From an uncultured Pseudomonadota bacterium (GTDB taxonomy: Bacteria; Pseudomonadota; Gammaproteobacteria; Burkholderiales; JALYOK01), in the NCBI GenBank assembly GCA_902826775.1, contig CADEHE010000004.1:106927-170926 (forward strand): a stretch of 64,000 nt of DNA. The letters are read 5' to 3'. How positions within the stretch are numbered: the stretch's first letter is position 1; the number at the start of each line of letters is the position of its first letter. The translations under genes and the position numbers were made by a program. Shown in pieces: positions 1-9,936 of the stretch. A model generated the notes under the pieces. That model ran no database searches, was not told where the DNA came from, and saw only the letters and a list, made by a program, of their open reading frames with translations.

Positions 1-64
1 GCAGCCCGAGCGAAGCGCCGGGTGCAATTGTTTGATGCAGCCCGAGCGAAGCGCCCGGCGCAAT
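1..64. repeat. Two direct copies of a 28-bp dispersed repeat
   Basis: Two near-identical 28-bp units start at positions 1 and 37 and share the core GCAGCCCGAGCGAAGCGCC; they differ at a few bases near the end and have a 36-bp period. The first copy begins at the window edge, so the array may extend to the left. No coding frame uses the sequence sensibly. It lies downstream of the purE stop codon, where such extragenic repeats usually accumulate. Confidence 0.6.
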
Positions 65-113
65 CGTCTGCTGGCGGTTTGCGGGAGGAGTCAAGCGCAG
101 CGAATCCAGCTGC

Positions 114-155
114 CGGTGGCGGATCCGGCGCACCGTGCCTTGATCCACTCTAGGC
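114..155. repeat. Half-copy of a GGATCC-containing extragenic repeat
   Basis: The stretch GTGGCGGATCCGGCGCACC followed by TTGATCCACTCTA resembles the right arm of the inverted repeat at 9866-9897 (GTGGCGGATCC, then CTTGATCCACCCTA). It appears to be a second, degenerate member of the same dispersed family, placed just after purE. Confidence 0.5.
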
Positions 156-170
156 GTTGGCCTCGAGCGA

Positions 171-671
171 TCATTGCGCCTTCGGCGGCAATGTCATTGC
201 CTTAACCGCTGTGCTCTGCGCTTCGCGGAACTGTTGCAGTTTCTCGTGTAGCGCAACATCGCCGGTAGCCAGTATGGCAACGGCATGCAGCGCCGCATTC
301 ACCGCGCCCGCTTCGCCGATGGCGAAGGTGGCCACTGGCACGCCTTTCGGCATTTGCACGATGGAGAGCAGCGAATCCTGCCCCTGCAAATGTTTGGAAG
401 GCACCGGCACGCCCAGCACCGGCAGTGTGGTCTTGGCCGCAAGCATCCCGGGTAAATGCGCCGCGCCGCCCGCGCCGGCAATGATGCAGCGCAAGCCGCG
501 CGCGCGCGCCGCTTCGGCGTACTGGAACATAGTGTCCGGGGTGCGGTGCGCAGAGATCACGCGTGCTTCATGCGGCACGCCGAATTCTTGCAGGATTTCG
601 ACCGTCTTCTTCATGGTGTCCCAATCGCTGGAACTGCCCATGACCACGCCTACGAGAGGTGCTTGGATCAT
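171..671 (-). CDS. purE: N5-carboxyaminoimidazole ribonucleotide mutase
   Basis: Class I PurE of 166 residues, the usual length. It converts N5-CAIR to CAIR in de novo purine synthesis in the cytoplasm. Visible hallmarks are GSSSDW near residue 13, SAHRTP near residue 40 and [11 protein letters not shown] near residue 66, which build the nucleotide-binding active site. It is the last gene of a trxB-smr-purE operon; its start lies only 3 bp after the smr stop. purK, the usual partner, is not in the window and could lie to the left. No oddities seen. Confidence 0.95.
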   Translation of the reverse strand: MIQAPLVGVVMGSSSDWDTMKKTVEILQEFGVPHEARVISAHRTPDTMFQYAEAARARGLRCIIAGAGGAAHLPGMLAAKTTLPVLGVPVPSKHLQGQDSLLSIVQMPKGVPVATFAIGEAGAVNAALHAVAILATGDVALHEKLQQFREAQSTAVKAMTLPPKAQ

Positions 672-674
672 GTC

Positions 675-1283
675 TTACTCGTCCGGTTCATTGTTTGTCT
701 TAGGCGCGCGCAGCAGTACGATCACCGCGCCGCTGCCGCCGTCCGCCGGCCGTGCCTCGGCGTAGGCGAGCACATCCTCCCGCTGGCTCAGCCAAAGCCG
801 AACCTTGTTTTTTAGGACCGGCTCGCGTTCATTCAAGCTGCGCAGCCCTTTGCCATGGATGACGCGTACACAGCGCGCACCCCGGCGCAGTGCGAGTGCC
901 AGAAACTCTACCAAACGCGATTTCGCCTCAACCGTGGTGTGCCCGTGCAAATCCAGTTCATGCTGCACTACCCAATGACCGCTGCGCAAGCGGCGCAGCA
1001 CTTGGCGCGATAAGCCAGAGCGCAGAAAGCTGGAAGCGTCGCCCTTTTCTTCCATGCCCATCCCGGCGCTGTCCGCGCTTAGTGATTCCGCTAGAGCGCG
1101 CGTTTCGTCGCGCTGGTGTTGCAGCGGCAGCGGTGGTTTCGGTTCCGCACGGAGCACGACCTTGTCGGTCTTGGTCGCCGGAACCACGTCACCCACCGCG
1201 GCGCGAAATAGCGCTGCGTCTTCCTGTTCCGCGGGAGCCTGATCCTCAGGACGCACTCGCGCGCGGCTGCTCTTGGCGGGCAT
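675..1283 (-). CDS. Smr domain protein
   Basis: A 202-residue protein with a charged, probably disordered first 100 residues and a C-terminal Smr domain (about 110-195). The domain signatures LDLHGHT and HGKGL are both present; they mark the nuclease/nucleic-acid-binding fold shared with the MutS2 C-terminus and with SmrA/SmrB-type proteins. Some family members are endonucleases acting on DNA or on mRNA in stalled ribosomes; which applies here cannot be told from the sequence. It sits 20 bp after trxB and 3 bp before purE, so it is co-transcribed with both. Confidence 0.88.
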   Translation of the reverse strand: MPAKSSRARVRPEDQAPAEQEDAALFRAAVGDVVPATKTDKVVLRAEPKPPLPLQHQRDETRALAESLSADSAGMGMEEKGDASSFLRSGLSRQVLRRLRSGHWVVQHELDLHGHTTVEAKSRLVEFLALALRRGARCVRVIHGKGLRSLNEREPVLKNKVRLWLSQREDVLAYAEARPADGGSGAVIVLLRAPKTNNEPDE

Positions 1284-1303
1284 GGTGTTTTGCGCGACTC
1301 TTA

Positions 1304-2272
<969 letters not shown>

Positions 2273-2411
2273 TTAACAGCGAGTTACCAAAGGAAATTAA
2301 TGGGGATTCAAGAGAAATTCTCAAGCGCAAGCGCATTTTCTCGGTTTGCGCCTGTCATGTCGAGCGCGCTTTTGCAGTGCGCACGCATGCTAACCTAGGT
2401 GCGAGTAATCC

Positions 2412-3938
2412 ATGAATCTTGCCACCCTACTTCACAACACCGCTGCTCGCGTGCCGGACCAACGGGCGCTCACGCAAGGCGCGCAATCCTGGTCCTATGC
2501 CGAGTTCGGCACCCGAGTTGCGCGCAGCGCCGGTTTTCTGCTCAGCCTGAAAGGCGCCACGCCAGGCTGCCGCATTGCCATGGCCCTGGAGAATAGTCCG
2601 GCATTTCTACAACTCATGTACGCCTGCTGGCACGCGGGGGTATGCCCGGTGCCGATGAACGCCAAGCTGCACCCCAAGGAATTTGCCTACATTCTGGAGC
2701 ATTCGGGCGCGATCGCATGTTTCGCCTCGCCGTCTCTTTATCCAGGTATCGTGGGCGAAGTTGGCACGCGGCCCGGCTTGCAACTGATCGAACTCGATAC
2801 CATCGCAGCCGGGCAAATAGCGCAAGCGGCGCCCGCGCCGCTCGCCGACGGGGCGCCGGATGACCCCGGCTGGTTGTTCTACACCAGCGGCACCACCGGC
2901 CGCCCCAAAGGCGCGACCATTACGCTGCGCAATCTCTTGTTCGCCACGCATGCTTACTACGCCGATATCGATTGGCTCGACGAACGCGACTGCATCATTC
3001 ATCCCGCGCCGCTGTCGCACGGATCGGGTTTGTACGCGCTGCCGCATATCGCGCGCGGCTCACACAACGTAATTCCCAGCTCGAGCAGCTTTTCGCCCGG
3101 TGAGGTGTTCGAGTTGATCGAGCGCTACGAGAACGTATCGTTCTTTGCGGCACCCACTATGTTAGTGCGCCTTATGAGCGACGGCGGCGTCGACAAAGTT
3201 CGAGCCGAGCACCTCAAATGCATCATCTATGGCGGCGCGCCGATGTATTTGAGTGACCTCGAACGCGCGCTCGGCTTGTTCGGCCCGCGTTTGTATCATC
3301 TCTACGGCCAAGGCGAGTCACCGATGACCATCACCGGTCTTTCCAAGCGTGCCCACGCACAAGCGCTAGCCGCAAACGATCGCGCCATGTTGGCCTCGAC
3401 CGGCGTGGCACGCACCGGCGTCGAAGTGCGCGTGGCCGGCGACGACGACCAACCGCTACCGCCGGGGCAAATCGGCGAAATCATCACGCGCAGCGACTGC
3501 GTCATGCGCGGCTATTGGCGCAGCGCCGAAAATGATGCCGTCACGCTGCGCGGCGGTTGGCTGCATACAGGCGACGTCGGCAGTCTCGACGAGCGCGGCT
3601 ACCTCACACTCAAAGACCGTTCCAAAGACATGATCATCTCCGGCGGCTCCAACATCTATCCGCGCGAGATCGAAGACGTGCTGTTGCTCGATGCGCGTGT
3701 GGCGCAAGCGAGCGTCGTCGGCGCGCCGCATGCGGAGTGGGGCGAAGAAGTCGTCGCGTTCATCGTCGCCAAACCGGGCGCGGCGCCGACCGCGCAGATG
3801 CTCGATCAACTGTGTTTGCAGCATATTGCACGCTACAAGCGGCCACGGCGTTACGTGTTTGTGGAAGACTTGCCGAAGAATAACTATGGCAAGGTGCTGA
3901 AGACAGCGCTCCGGGAGCAAGCCAAAGCCCAGCAATGA
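2412..3938 (+). CDS. AMP-dependent acyl-CoA synthetase
   Basis: Adenylate-forming enzyme of 508 residues that should activate a carboxylic acid to its CoA thioester. The phosphate-binding loop YTSGTTGRPKG (about 157-167), the A5-like YGQGES, the A7/A8 motifs HTGDVG and KDRSKDMIISGG, and the C-terminal catalytic lysine in NNYGKVLK (about 491-498) are present, so it looks catalytically complete. It resembles medium/long-chain or aromatic acid:CoA ligases; the substrate cannot be assigned. It starts the accessory block between trxB and ftsK. Confidence 0.88.
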   Translation: MNLATLLHNTAARVPDQRALTQGAQSWSYAEFGTRVARSAGFLLSLKGATPGCRIAMALENSPAFLQLMYACWHAGVCPVPMNAKLHPKEFAYILEHSGAIACFASPSLYPGIVGEVGTRPGLQLIELDTIAAGQIAQAAPAPLADGAPDDPGWLFYTSGTTGRPKGATITLRNLLFATHAYYADIDWLDERDCIIHPAPLSHGSGLYALPHIARGSHNVIPSSSSFSPGEVFELIERYENVSFFAAPTMLVRLMSDGGVDKVRAEHLKCIIYGGAPMYLSDLERALGLFGPRLYHLYGQGESPMTITGLSKRAHAQALAANDRAMLASTGVARTGVEVRVAGDDDQPLPPGQIGEIITRSDCVMRGYWRSAENDAVTLRGGWLHTGDVGSLDERGYLTLKDRSKDMIISGGSNIYPREIEDVLLLDARVAQASVVGAPHAEWGEEVVAFIVAKPGAAPTAQMLDQLCLQHIARYKRPRRYVFVEDLPKNNYGKVLKTALREQAKAQQ

Positions 3939-4035
3939 CGCAAGGGCGCGTTGCCGATGCCGGCAAATGCGGCGCGACAGGATGCGCCTAGTGTGCGGGC
4001 GGTAGAATGGTGCTCCGATCCTGATGGAGCGCTGC

Positions 4036-4863
4036 ATGGGAGCGCTGTACCGAATTGCGTTGCTGCTTTGTTGTGTGTTGCTGCAATACACCGCCGCCGC
4101 GGAGTCGAGCTTGATCGTCACGCGCGGCACGCAGAGCAAAACCTTTCAATTATCTGAACTGCTGGCCCATCCCGCCGCTATCGAAGTGCAAACCGACGCG
4201 AGCGATGAAGCGTATAAGCGCCCGATGCGCTACCGTGCCGTTCCTATCGAGACTTTGCTGCCCGATCTGCACAAGGACGCGGACGCGAGCGTGCAGTTCA
4301 TTGCGCTGGACGGCTACGCGCCCGTCATCGCGGCCAAGCGTTTGACCGGCATCGGTTCCGCAAGCGCTTACTTGGCGATAGAACCGAGCCCTGGTGCGTG
4401 GCCGGCGCTGGCGCCGAACAAGCCGTCTGCCGGACCGTTCTATTTGGTATGGCGCGACGCAAGCGGCGCGGCCGTGGCGCCGTCGGAGTGGCCTTATCAG
4501 ATCGCTTCCATCCGCGTGCAATCTGCGTTGGCGGCGCGCTTTCCGAAGATCGTTCCCGACTCGCAAGCCTCAGCGCGGGTGTGGGCAGGTTTCGCGGCCT
4601 ACGAGAAGCATTGCTTCGGCTGCCACACCATGAACCGGCAGGGCGACGCGAAAATGGGTCCGGATTTGAATGTGCCGATGAATGCGACGGAGTACTTCGC
4701 TGAAAGCGCATTGAGAAAATTGGTGCGTGATCCCAAGAGCGTGCGCGAGTGGAACGCCGGTGTGATGCCCGGGTTTGACCCAGGCCGTCTGGGCGAGGAG
4801 GAGCTCGATGCCATCATCGCGTACCTGAAGCACATGGCGGGGCGGAAAGTCGCGCAGCCTTGA
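4036..4863 (+). CDS. Periplasmic c-type cytochrome with N-terminal SUOX-like domain
   Basis: About 275 residues. The chosen ATG at 4036 has a GGAG 5-8 bases upstream and begins a clean signal peptide; an in-frame ATG at 4024 is possible. The exported part has two regions: residues about 20-165 with a pattern (RAVPIETLLPD, ALDGYAPVIAAKRL, PYQIASI) reminiscent of the sulfite-oxidase/YedY fold but with no visible molybdopterin-ligating cysteine, and a C-terminal mono-heme cytochrome c domain with CFGCH and a distal methionine candidate in VMPGFD. The fold assignment of the first part is an inference. Likely a periplasmic electron carrier or dehydrogenase subunit. Confidence 0.75.
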   Translation: MGALYRIALLLCCVLLQYTAAAESSLIVTRGTQSKTFQLSELLAHPAAIEVQTDASDEAYKRPMRYRAVPIETLLPDLHKDADASVQFIALDGYAPVIAAKRLTGIGSASAYLAIEPSPGAWPALAPNKPSAGPFYLVWRDASGAAVAPSEWPYQIASIRVQSALAARFPKIVPDSQASARVWAGFAAYEKHCFGCHTMNRQGDAKMGPDLNVPMNATEYFAESALRKLVRDPKSVREWNAGVMPGFDPGRLGEEELDAIIAYLKHMAGRKVAQP

Positions 4864-4951
4864 GTCGCACACCCTCTACCCTAAGAGTATAAAGCTGTAA
4901 GTCACTACCACCTTGGCCAGTATAAATATCCTATTAGCAGTATTTTGAAGT

Positions 4952-5725
4952 ATGACGACAAATCTGTTTGATCTTTCCGGCCGCATCGCTATCGTCACCG
5001 GCGGCAATGGCGGTATCGGCTTAGGCATCGCACGCGGATTGGCGCAAGCGGGCGCCTCGGTCGCCGTCGTCGGACGCAACGCGGAGAAGAACGCCAGCGC
5101 TGTGCGCGAATTGCAGTTGCTCGGCAGCGCCCAATCGTGCGCGATCGAGGCGGACGTGACTGACGCTGGCGCATGCCGGAGCATGATCGCGGCGGTGATG
5201 CAGCGCTTCGGCCGGCTCGACGTCCTCGTAAACAATGCCGGCATCAACATCCGCAAAGCGCCGCAGGACTACGCCTTGGAGGAATGGCAGAAAATTATCG
5301 AGACGAACTTATCAAGCGCGTTCGTCTGTTGCCAAGCGGCGTACCCGGCACTGCAAAAAAGCGGCGGCGGCAAGATCATCAACATCGGCTCGATGACATC
5401 GATTTTCGGTGCATCGTTTGCCGCGCCCTACGGCGCGAGCAAAGGCGGCATCGTGCAGATGGGCCGCTCGCTCGCCACGGCGTGGGCGAAAGACAATATC
5501 CAAGTCAATGCCATTCTGCCCGGCTGGGTCGATACCGAACTGACCCGGCGCGGGCGCCAGGACGTGCCCGGCTTGCATGAGCGCGTGCTCGCGCGCACGC
5601 CAGCGGGCCGCTGGGGCGTGCCGGAGGATTTCGCCGGCATCGCCGTGTTTCTCTCCAGCCGCGCATCGGATTTCGTCACCGGCACGGCGATACCGGTGGA
5701 CGGCGGCTACTCGACCGGGATGTAG
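4952..5725 (+). CDS. SDR family NAD(P)-dependent oxidoreductase
   Basis: Classical short-chain dehydrogenase of 257 residues. The nucleotide-binding TGGNGGIG (about 16-23), NNAG (about 94-97), catalytic Ser in NIGSMTS and the YGASK Tyr/Lys pair (about 163-167) are all present. The spacing and the ILPGWVDTELT and PVDGGYS stretches are like gluconate 5-dehydrogenase/2-deoxygluconate 3-dehydrogenase relatives, but 3-ketoacyl reductase-like activity cannot be excluded. It is preceded by an AT-rich 85-bp leader, and an aldo/keto reductase follows 67 bp later. Confidence 0.88.
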   Translation: MTTNLFDLSGRIAIVTGGNGGIGLGIARGLAQAGASVAVVGRNAEKNASAVRELQLLGSAQSCAIEADVTDAGACRSMIAAVMQRFGRLDVLVNNAGINIRKAPQDYALEEWQKIIETNLSSAFVCCQAAYPALQKSGGGKIINIGSMTSIFGASFAAPYGASKGGIVQMGRSLATAWAKDNIQVNAILPGWVDTELTRRGRQDVPGLHERVLARTPAGRWGVPEDFAGIAVFLSSRASDFVTGTAIPVDGGYSTGM

Positions 5726-5792
5726 CGATTCTCGCGCCGACGCAGGGCGCGGTATCATCGCGGCAATCAATTCAATCTAATCAAGGCTGACT

Positions 5793-6785
5793 ATGCAGAC
5801 GGTGCGTTTTGGTCCGACCGGATTACAGGTATCGCGCCTATGTTTAGGCACGATGACGTTCGGCTTGCAGTGCGACGAGGCGACGTCCTTCGCGATCATG
5901 AATCAGGCGGCAGAGGCGGGCATCACCTTTTTCGACACGGCCGACGTCTATCCGCTTGGCGGCACGTTGGATTTGGTGGGCCGCACCGAGGAAATCGTCG
6001 GCAAGTGGCTCCGGGGCAAGCGCGAGAATTTCATCCTTGCGACCAAATGCGCCGGCAAGATGGGCCCGGCGCCGTGGCAGCAAGGCACCTCGCGCAAGCA
6101 TGTCATGGCGGCGCTGGACGCATCGCTCAAGCGGCTTGGCACCGACTACGTCGATTTGTATCAGGTGCATCACTTCGACGCTGAAACGCCGGTCGACGAA
6201 ACGGTGGCGGCCTTCGACGCGGTGGTGAAAAGCGGCAAGGCGCGCTATGTGGGCGTATCGAACTATCATGCCTACCGCGTGGCGCGCGCGCTCGGGCGCG
6301 CTGAAGTTCTCGGCGCGACGAAATTCGTCTCGGTGCAGCCGCGCTACAACTTGCTATTCCGGCAGATCGAGCGCGAGTTACTGCCGCTGTGCGCCGAGGA
6401 GAATCTTGCCGTCATTCCCTACAATCCGTTAGCGGGCGGCTTGCTCACCGGCAAACACAAAGCCGCCGAGAAGCCGCCAGAAGGCACGCGCTTCACGCTC
6501 GGCACCGCCGCGAAGATGTACAGCGAGCGCTATTGGAACGAGCGCGAATTTGCCACCATCGAAGAACTGCGCAAGCTGGCCAAGGAAAACAACACGGAAT
6601 TGACCACTTTGGCGCTGGCGTGGGTGCTGGCGAACCCGGCCATCACCGCACCGCTCATCGGCGCGAGCAAACCGGAGCAGCTAAAGGCCAGCGTCGCGGC
6701 GGTGGAACTGAAATTGGATAAAGGGCTGAAGGCGAAGCTCGATGAAATCACGCACGAGTACCGCATGGGTGACGCGGCGCGGTGA
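5793..6785 (+). CDS. Aldo/keto reductase
   Basis: A 330-residue (beta/alpha)8 NADPH-dependent carbonyl reductase. The catalytic tetrad is visible: Asp and Tyr in FFDTADVYP, Lys in ILATKCAG, His in YQVHHFD. The C-terminal nucleotide-binding segment PLIGASKPEQL is typical of the Tas/YajO/YdhF-like AKR groups. Substrate unknown. It is placed after the SDR gene in the same orientation; both could act on a common carbonyl or sugar-like substrate, which is only an inference from neighbourhood. Confidence 0.9.
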   Translation: MQTVRFGPTGLQVSRLCLGTMTFGLQCDEATSFAIMNQAAEAGITFFDTADVYPLGGTLDLVGRTEEIVGKWLRGKRENFILATKCAGKMGPAPWQQGTSRKHVMAALDASLKRLGTDYVDLYQVHHFDAETPVDETVAAFDAVVKSGKARYVGVSNYHAYRVARALGRAEVLGATKFVSVQPRYNLLFRQIERELLPLCAEENLAVIPYNPLAGGLLTGKHKAAEKPPEGTRFTLGTAAKMYSERYWNEREFATIEELRKLAKENNTELTTLALAWVLANPAITAPLIGASKPEQLKASVAAVELKLDKGLKAKLDEITHEYRMGDAAR

Positions 6786-6787
6786 TG

Positions 6788-6887
6788 CGTAGGTTGGGCT
6801 GAGCGCAGCGATGCCCAACGCACGCATTCGCAATTTGGATGGCTTGTTGGATGGTTTGTTGGGCTTCATGCCTCAGCCCAACCTACG
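6788..6887. repeat. Extragenic inverted repeat with 16-bp perfect arms
   Basis: The arm CGTAGGTTGGGCTGAG (6788-6803) is repeated exactly in inverse orientation at 6872-6887 (CTCAGCCCAACCTACG). The 68-bp interior holds further GTTGG/CCAAC pieces (for example TTGGATGG twice) that can pair internally. This fits a REP/BIME-like dispersed element of the type found between genes in many proteobacteria. It separates the aldo/keto reductase from the SufU-like gene and could form a large hairpin in the transcript. Confidence 0.75.
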
Positions 6888-6943
6888 TTGTGCATTTCTA
6901 CCCTGATAGGGCCAAGACCGCTAACAACAAGTTTGATGCCGCA

Positions 6944-7396
6944 ATGACGATCGATCAACTCTACGACAAAGTGATCATGGATCACATCAACAACGCGCGC
7001 AATTACCGCGCTATGCCGGATGCCGATCGCAAGGCCGAGGCGGTCAGCACTCTGTGCGGCGACTCGGTCACCGTTTACGTCAAGCTCGACGGCGACCGCA
7101 TCCGCGACGTGGCGTTTCAATGCGCTTCGTGCGCGATCTCCATGGCGTCTGCATCCATCATGACGGAAGCGATCAAGGGCAAGCGGCAGGCAGAGGCCGC
7201 TGCGCTCATGCATGCCGTCACCGATCGCATCATGCAGAAAGCGGCTGACCCGGATGCTAGTTTCAGCGCGGATCAAAGCGCGATCTTTGAAGCGCTGCGC
7301 GCTTTTCCGACGCGCAAGACCTGCGCCACCGTTGCTTGGCACGCGTTGGCCGCCGCGCTGGAGGGCGGTCGCAGTACGGTAGCCGTCGAACAATAG
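6944..7396 (+). CDS. SufU/NifU-like Fe-S cluster scaffold protein
   Basis: A longer open frame begins at 6839 inside the inverted repeat, but the ATG at 6944 starts the conserved protein (MTIDQLYDKVIMDH), giving 150 residues as expected for SufU. Three cysteines in the family positions are seen: LCGDSV, CASC and KTCATVAWHAL near the C-terminus. SufU proteins act as scaffold or as sulfur/zinc-dependent partners of SufS in Fe-S assembly. No suf or isc partner gene is adjacent, which is unusual for a betaproteobacterium that should rely on IscU. Confidence 0.85.
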   Translation: MTIDQLYDKVIMDHINNARNYRAMPDADRKAEAVSTLCGDSVTVYVKLDGDRIRDVAFQCASCAISMASASIMTEAIKGKRQAEAAALMHAVTDRIMQKAADPDASFSADQSAIFEALRAFPTRKTCATVAWHALAAALEGGRSTVAVEQ

Positions 7397-7405
7397 TGGC
7401 CGGGG

Positions 7406-7411
7406 TATAAT
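7406..7411 (+). promoter_or_regulatory. Perfect -10 box upstream of ftsK
   Basis: TATAAT, preceded by GGG, lies 65 bp upstream of the ftsK start, just behind the sufU stop. The -35 region at the expected distance is poor, so this is a weak or activator-dependent promoter candidate. Confidence 0.4.
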
Positions 7412-7475
7412 GCGCCGGATGAAAATCGGCAACATGCCTGTGATCGGCCCCGCTTCGAGCGCGGCTGGCAACTGA

Positions 7476-9785
7476 ATGGCTGCGGACAAGAAGACTAAGC
7501 TCGCGGCGCCCGAAACACCTCCGAAGTTAGCCGCGCTGGTGCGCGAGGCGTGGTGGATCGCGCTTGTTACTCTGGGCGTGTTTCTCTCCCTTATTCTCGT
7601 TACCTACAATCTGGCCGATGCCGGTTTTTCGCGCACCGGTTCAAGCAGCGCGCCGCACAACGCGGGCGGGGCCCTGGGCGCCTGGCTATCGGATGCACTG
7701 CTTGCAGTGTTTGGGTTCTCCGCATGGTGGCTGGTCGTGCTGCTGTTCGCCACGGCGATACGCTCGTTCCGCCGCATCGAAGTACCGGGTCTAATCGACC
7801 GGCGCTCGCTGGCGGTGGCCGGCGTTGGCTTTCTCATGACTTTGGCGGCGAGCTGCGCGCTCGAGGCGCTGCGTTTGCAGGGCTGGCATGTCACGCTGCC
7901 GTCGGCGCACGGTGGCATCGTCGGCAATGTTCTGGGCACCGGTCTGTTTAAAGTGCTCGGCTTTACCGGCGCGACGTTGATCTTGGTGGTGCTGCTGGCC
8001 ATCGGCATCAGCTTGTTCACCGGCTTGTCTTGGCTCGGCGTAGCGGAGCGCTGCGGCAAGGCGCTGGAGACGTTCTCCGTGTGGTTGCCGGCGCAGATCC
8101 ACGCCTGGCGCGACCGGCGTGCGGGAGAGACGGCGCAAGTCGAGCGCGAGGTGCACCTGAGCGAAGCGCGCAAACTCGAAGAAGAACGCGAGCCGCTACT
8201 GATTGCCGCGCCGCCGCCCGAGATCACGCGCTCCGAGCGCGTTGTCAAAGAAAAGCAGGTGCCGTTATTCGAGGACTTGCCGGATTCGGATTTGCCGCCG
8301 CTGGCGCTACTCGATGCCGCCGAGGCGCAGGTCGAAACGGTGAGCGCCGAGACGCTCGAGTACACCTCGCGCTTGATCGAACGCAAGCTGGCGGAATTCA
8401 ATGTCGAAGTCAAAGTGCTCGCCGCCTACCCGGGGCCGGTGATTACGCGCTTCGAAATCGAGCCGGCGGTCGGCGTCAAGGGCAGCCAGATCGTCAACTT
8501 GGTAAAGGATTTGGCGCGTTCGCTTTCGGTGCCGAGCGTGCGCGTGGTGGAGACGATCCCCAACAAGTCCTGCATGGGGTTGGAGATTCCCAATCCGAAG
8601 CGCCAAGTCGTGCGGCTGGCGGAGATCGTCAGTTCGAAGGTGTACGCGGAGATGAATTCAGCGCTGGCGATCGCGCTCGGCAAAGATATCGGCGGTCATC
8701 CGGTCGTTGCCGATTTGGCGCGCATGCCGCATATACTGGTAGCGGGTACGACCGGTTCAGGAAAATCGGTCGCCCTTAACGCGATGATCCTATCGCTAGT
8801 ATATAAGGCGACACCGAATCAAGCACGCATGCTGTTGATCGATCCCAAGATGCTGGAGCTTTCCGTTTACGAAGGCATACCGCATCTGCTTGCGCCGGTA
8901 GTCACCGACATGAAGCAAGCGGCGAATGCGCTCAATTGGTGTATTGCCGAGATGGAACGGCGCTACAGGGTGATGTCGGCGCTCGGTGTGCGCAATCTGG
9001 CCGGTTACAACCAAAAGATCCAAGAGGCGGAGAAGGCAGGCGAGGTGGTGAAGAACCCGCTGATCCCGACCGACAATTTGCTGCCGGAAGAAGCTGAAGC
9101 AGTGCCGCCGCTGGAAACATTGCCGCTGATCGTGGTGGTCATCGACGAGTTGGCCGACCTGATGATGGTGGTCGGCAAAAAAGTGGAAGAGTTGATCGCC
9201 AGGCTCGCGCAAAAAGCGCGCGCATCGGGCATCCATTTGATCTTGGCGACGCAGCGCCCCTCGGTGGATGTCATTACCGGCCTCATCAAAGCGAACATTC
9301 CCACGCGTGTGGCGTTCCAAGTCGCCAGCCGCGTCGATTCGCGCACCATCCTCGACCAAATGGGCGCGGAGGCCCTGCTCGGACAAGGCGACATGCTGTA
9401 TCTGCCGCCCGGCGTCGGCTATCCGACGCGGGTTCATGGCGCCTTCGTCAGCGATCAGGAGGTGCACCGCGTTGTAGAGTTTCTGAAGCGGCAAGGCGAG
9501 CCGAACTACATCGCGGGCGTGCTGGAAAGCGGCGAGGCGGAAGAGGGCGCTGAAGGCGAGTTGATCGAAGGTGGCGGCGAAGCGGATGCTTTGTACGATC
9601 AGGCGGTGCAAATCGTGTTGAAGACGCGGCGGCCATCGATTTCGCTGGTGCAGCGCCACTTGCGCATCGGCTACAACCGCGCTGCGCGTTTGATCGAGCA
9701 GATGGAGCGCGCGGGATTGGTGTCGCCGATGCAAAGCAACGGCAACCGCGAAGTGCTCGTTCCAGCGACGGCGGAACGATCGTAG
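7476..9785 (+). CDS. ftsK: DNA translocase FtsK
   Basis: A 769-residue septal DNA pump that clears chromosome termini during division. Order: N-terminal membrane region with about four hydrophobic segments (residues 25-200), a short charged linker (about 215-290, much shorter than in E. coli), the alpha/beta RecA-like motor with Walker [13 protein letters not shown] (about 427) and Walker [13 protein letters not shown] (about 550), and the C-terminal gamma winged helix (about 700-769, [19 protein letters not shown]) that reads KOPS and contacts XerD. The length matches the short SpoIIIE-like FtsK of betaproteobacteria. lolA follows, as in E. coli. Confidence 0.97.
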   Translation: MAADKKTKLAAPETPPKLAALVREAWWIALVTLGVFLSLILVTYNLADAGFSRTGSSSAPHNAGGALGAWLSDALLAVFGFSAWWLVVLLFATAIRSFRRIEVPGLIDRRSLAVAGVGFLMTLAASCALEALRLQGWHVTLPSAHGGIVGNVLGTGLFKVLGFTGATLILVVLLAIGISLFTGLSWLGVAERCGKALETFSVWLPAQIHAWRDRRAGETAQVEREVHLSEARKLEEEREPLLIAAPPPEITRSERVVKEKQVPLFEDLPDSDLPPLALLDAAEAQVETVSAETLEYTSRLIERKLAEFNVEVKVLAAYPGPVITRFEIEPAVGVKGSQIVNLVKDLARSLSVPSVRVVETIPNKSCMGLEIPNPKRQVVRLAEIVSSKVYAEMNSALAIALGKDIGGHPVVADLARMPHILVAGTTGSGKSVALNAMILSLVYKATPNQARMLLIDPKMLELSVYEGIPHLLAPVVTDMKQAANALNWCIAEMERRYRVMSALGVRNLAGYNQKIQEAEKAGEVVKNPLIPTDNLLPEEAEAVPPLETLPLIVVVIDELADLMMVVGKKVEELIARLAQKARASGIHLILATQRPSVDVITGLIKANIPTRVAFQVASRVDSRTILDQMGAEALLGQGDMLYLPPGVGYPTRVHGAFVSDQEVHRVVEFLKRQGEPNYIAGVLESGEAEEGAEGELIEGGGEADALYDQAVQIVLKTRRPSISLVQRHLRIGYNRAARLIEQMERAGLVSPMQSNGNREVLVPATAERS

Positions 9786-9808
9786 TTTCGCCTAATCGAA
9801 TGTGGAAC

Positions 9809-9897
9809 GGTAGGGCCGATCAAGGCGCGCAGCGCCGGATCCACCGAGCGTGCGCTCCGAAGGGCGTGGCGGATCCGCTGCGCTTGATCCACCCTAC
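9809..9897. repeat. Imperfect inverted repeat between ftsK and lolA
   Basis: Left arm GTAGGGCCGATCAAGG with CGGATCCACC (about 9810-9845) and right arm GTGGCGGATCC with TTGATCCACCCTAC (9866-9897) are related in inverse orientation. The same family is seen as a half-copy at 114-155. It probably forms a stem in the ftsK-lolA transcript or marks an extragenic repeat insertion. Confidence 0.6.
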
Positions 9898-9936
9898 ACG
9901 CGTCATGGAAGTCTAGAGAAATTTGGAGTCTGAAGT

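Noticed and set aside
1..64. CRISPR array (two 28-bp repeats with a 36-bp period)
   Set aside because: The spacer would be only about 8 bp and the repeats are GC-rich extragenic type; no cas genes nearby.
157..765. 202-codon plus-strand frame opposite purE
   Set aside because: Mirror of purE codons; Cys/Ser/Ala-rich with no family features, while purE is clear on the other strand.
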